Assembly: GCF_000974425.1 (NCBI RefSeq)
Contig: NZ_CP010429.1
Coordinates: forward strand, 4,945,501 to 5,009,500
DNA length: 64,000 bases
DNA from: Spirosoma radiotolerans
GTDB taxonomy: Bacteria > Bacteroidota > Bacteroidia > Cytophagales > Spirosomataceae
Direction of reading: 5' to 3'
The position numbers and the translations under genes are program-made. Positions within the stretch are counted from its first letter, which is position 1; every line of letters starts with the position of its first letter. Below are positions 61,701 through 64,000 of this stretch, piece after piece. Under the pieces are notes generated by a model that ran no database searches, had not been told where the DNA came from, and worked only from the letters and a program-made list of their open reading frames with translations.

Positions 61701-62923
61701 ATCGTTATTTTAAGCACCCACTTCATTTCCCGCTCAATTGAATCGACCAGGCTTTTCTTTAAATCCTCCGGCAGTACGCCCCATGTATAAGTTTCGACCT
61801 CCAGTTGATTGGTAAACATCCGATCGGCCTGCAACTGGAGCACCTCCCGAATATCGTCCTGGGTGGATGTCAGCACACCATAATCCGACACAAAAAGCGG
61901 AACATGAAAATGCGCCCTCCATTCGGCATGCGTCTCATTAAATCCAGCCAATGCGTCGGGCAAATCGGGAAAGCGAACCAACTCACCAGCCTGCGTTCGA
62001 GCCACCACCTGGTGCAGGTACGTCGGTTCGTTAAATTCTCCAAACGCCTGCCGAACCGTTTCGCGCTCATTGGCTGCTATGGGGAACTCCGCTTTTAAAG
62101 CCGCGCTAATCTGAATTTTACCGACGCGCAAACCATAATTTTTGAGTTTATCCAGCACTTCAGCCGGACGTTCGTAGCCCACCGCAAAATGGCAGACATC
62201 ATAACACAACCGAACATGCTCACAGATGATAGCCTCGGCTTCTTCATCAGTGAGCCCAAATTCTTCGCTTAACTGCTCAATGCCCATTGGCAGCAGATAG
62301 TCGGTAAACCAGCGAATGAACTCGTCGGCCGTTTCAATAACGCCGTCTGGTTCCGGCTCCAGATCCAGGTGCATGAGCCGGTCAGTTTGTTTTCTTAGAC
62401 GGACCAGATCCGCCACAACCTCAAGTACATTTTGGGTCGTTTGGGAAAAGATATAGTCGCGGGCGGCCGGTTGCTCCCACTCAAACCAGTGCCGGTAAGT
62501 CAGTGGCGAGGTAGACACGCCCCCCTGAATGGGATTCCCCAGTTCGTCGACCGGCAACAGAACGGATAAGATGCGAAACAGCCGTTTGGTGTATTCCACT
62601 CGGGCTTCGGTGGTCCAGTCGGGGGCATGCACCTGATCCTTGACAACGACGTCATGAAAGCCCCCGAATGGAAAGCCGTTCATGGTAAAGACGTAACAGT
62701 CGTTTTGCGCTAACCAATGTTGAAAAGCAACCAGATTTTCGGGAATTTCCAGTTCCTCGCTTGCTATATTCGACAGGCGCAACCCAATACCAAAGGGAGC
62801 TTCTGGCGACAGTCGTTGCTTCAATTCCGGAACGGCCTGTTGCAGGGCCATAAAATGGTCCGCCCAGGTTTCACCAGCATGAATATTCGTGCAATAGCCG
62901 AGATGGCCGAGGGAAGTTTTCAT
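61688..62923 (-). CDS. eboE: EboE-like TIM-barrel (xylose isomerase-like) protein
   Basis: 411 residues of the AP-endonuclease-2/xylose-isomerase TIM-barrel superfamily. The conserved HAGETWADHF is near the start; metal-ligand type segments include MNGFPFGGFHD, LDLEPEPDGVIE, YDVCHFAVGYE and RVHFHVPLF-like RAHFHVPLF. Length fits EboE. It overlaps no gene: eboD ends 10 bp upstream and eboF starts 53 bp downstream, one operon. Confidence 0.8.
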   Translation of the reverse strand: MKTSLGHLGYCTNIHAGETWADHFMALQQAVPELKQRLSPEAPFGIGLRLSNIASEELEIPENLVAFQHWLAQNDCYVFTMNGFPFGGFHDVVVKDQVHAPDWTTEARVEYTKRLFRILSVLLPVDELGNPIQGGVSTSPLTYRHWFEWEQPAARDYIFSQTTQNVLEVVADLVRLRKQTDRLMHLDLEPEPDGVIETADEFIRWFTDYLLPMGIEQLSEEFGLTDEEAEAIICEHVRLCYDVCHFAVGYERPAEVLDKLKNYGLRVGKIQISAALKAEFPIAANERETVRQAFGEFNEPTYLHQVVARTQAGELVRFPDLPDALAGFNETHAEWRAHFHVPLFVSDYGVLTSTQDDIREVLQLQADRMFTNQLEVETYTWGVLPEDLKKSLVDSIEREMKWVLKITMSEE

Positions 62924-62933
62924 ACGAGAAAAC

Positions 62934-64000
62934 CTACAGGGTTTCAGACACCTTGTAGGTTTGAAAAGCTAATGAATCTGTTTTTCGTAACGTGGCAATG
63001 GCCTGCCGAATACGGTCGGCGTCCATCTCGTGCACTTCTACTCCCTGCCCAAGGCCCTTCAGGAGCATAATGGTCAGCTGGCCGCCCAAATGTTCGCGAA
63101 ATTCGGAAAGTCCTTTCAATACCCCGGCGCTATTGTCGGCATCGAGCATGGGCTGGTAAAGAGCAAAGCCAAGTGTGCGGAGTGTCGTCAGAATACGGTT
63201 CGTATCCGATTCAGTAAGCCAGCCAAGTTGCTGTGAGTATAGGCTATCAAGCGCAATACCAATGGCAACTGCTTCGCCGTGCCGAATCTCGAAGTTGGTG
63301 AGCTGTTCCAGTTTGTGTGCGCTCCAGTGGCCAAAATCAAGCGGCCGGGAGGAACCCATTTCAAACGGATCACCACCTGCAATATGCTGTAAGTGCATCT
63401 CGGCGCACCGATGAACGAGGTATTGCATCGCCGGCATGTCGCGGGCGGCCAATTCCTCGGCATGTGCTTCAATCCATTCGAAAAACGGCCTGTCCTTGAT
63501 AAGCGCCACTTTAATGGCTTCGGCGATACCCGCCCGCCAGTCGCGATCATCGAGTGTCGTTAGAAACTGGCTGTCATTGAACACAGCTACGGGCGGGACG
63601 AAGGTGCCGAGAAAATTTTTCTTTGCCCGGTAATTGACGCCATTTTTAACGCCCACTCCCGAGTCGTTCTGCGAAAGCACCGTTGTCGGAATTCGAATAT
63701 GGCGAATACCGCGGTGTGAAATAGCAGCCGCATAACCCACCAGATCCAGCACCGAACCGCCCCCGATAGCCGCCACATACGAATGACGATCAATACCATA
63801 ACGATCAACAGCATCAACAATCTGCTCGACAAAATCGGAGTCATTTTTGGCTATTTCACCCCCCGGAATAACCAGAAAGTCAGCCAAAAGATCCACAAGA
63901 TCAGCGTGTTTGGCAAAGTACGTCCGAATATCATCCTGTACATCCGGGTGCGTATCAACAACGCCTGAATCCATAATAAACAGAAGCTTTTTCCGCGTAT
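62934..64000 (-). CDS. eboD: EboD-like 3-dehydroquinate synthase family protein, partial
   Basis: At least 355 residues; the frame stays open to the right edge, and the eight codons before the internal ATG at 63974 (reading KKLLFIMDSGV) fit the conserved beginning of the family, so the real start is outside. Metal ligands of dehydroquinate synthase are kept: Glu in AGIAEAIKVALI, His in FGHWSAHKLE and His in RHGEAVAIG. The nucleotide motif is AAIGGGSVLDLVG. It belongs to the ebo-type sedoheptulose/DHQS-like branch rather than to the shikimate pathway enzyme; that distinction is by context. Confidence 0.82.
   Translation of the reverse strand, partial: TRKKLLFIMDSGVVDTHPDVQDDIRTYFAKHADLVDLLADFLVIPGGEIAKNDSDFVEQIVDAVDRYGIDRHSYVAAIGGGSVLDLVGYAAAISHRGIRHIRIPTTVLSQNDSGVGVKNGVNYRAKKNFLGTFVPPVAVFNDSQFLTTLDDRDWRAGIAEAIKVALIKDRPFFEWIEAHAEELAARDMPAMQYLVHRCAEMHLQHIAGGDPFEMGSSRPLDFGHWSAHKLEQLTNFEIRHGEAVAIGIALDSLYSQQLGWLTESDTNRILTTLRTLGFALYQPMLDADNSAGVLKGLSEFREHLGGQLTIMLLKGLGQGVEVHEMDADRIRQAIATLRKTDSLAFQTYKVSETL

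Noticed and set aside
1-64000. tRNA, rRNA, tmRNA or riboswitch genes
   Set aside because: No cloverleaf-like or conserved RNA sequence was recognised by eye; this does not exclude a missed small RNA.

Overview
The window comes from a Cytophagales-type Bacteroidota genome, most likely a Spirosoma relative (inference from gene content, not a database match). Evidence includes several PorT-like outer-membrane beta-barrels, a DUF2807 head-GIN protein, an M61 peptidase, the rnpA-S41 peptidase pair, a large DUF11/Ig-like surface protein, and promoters of the Bacteroidota type (TTG, about 20 bp, TAnnTTTG) in front of rpmH, rpsU and a marR gene. No rRNA or tRNA gene, CRISPR array or transposase was seen. 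Gene content is mostly chromosomal housekeeping and catabolism, with a few accessory patches.

Left part (1-24 kb): a periplasmic sulfite dehydrogenase with its cytochrome c partner (cut by the left edge), yqgE, a lone nuoA-nuoB pair, three paralogous MFS transporters with an SSS-type sodium symporter between the second and third, an amidase, a GH130 glycosidase, an M61 peptidase, rpmH-rnpA-ctp, a 0.49 kb inverted-repeat-bounded GxxExxY cassette, and the lutABC lactate oxidation operon.

Middle part (23-42.6 kb): short-chain dehydrogenases and a decayed one next to a MarR regulator whose probable operator is present twice, two guanidine-modifying enzymes (CtlX-like and arginine deiminase-like), a 2,000-residue surface protein with twelve nearly identical 97-residue repeats, then the Suf iron-sulfur assembly genes sufC, sufD, sufS, sufE, a DUF59 gene and a bacilliredoxin. 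sufB is not beside sufC.

Right part (42.6-64 kb): an ebo (EDB) gene set scattered on the minus strand as eboC-eboB, eboA, and eboF-eboE-eboD, separated by unrelated genes including a plus-strand lipoprotein/porin pair, xerC-rpsU, a Ppx/GppA phosphatase, a bile-acid-type symporter, a MarR-DinB-DUF4442-esterase operon, a PAS histidine kinase and an AT-rich patch of orphan genes. eboD runs off the right edge.

The strongest candidates for something new are the dispersed but complete ebo set, the MarR operator pairs, the IR-bounded GxxExxY cassette and the homogenised 291-bp repeat array. All functions are read from recognisable motifs; no similarity search was possible.
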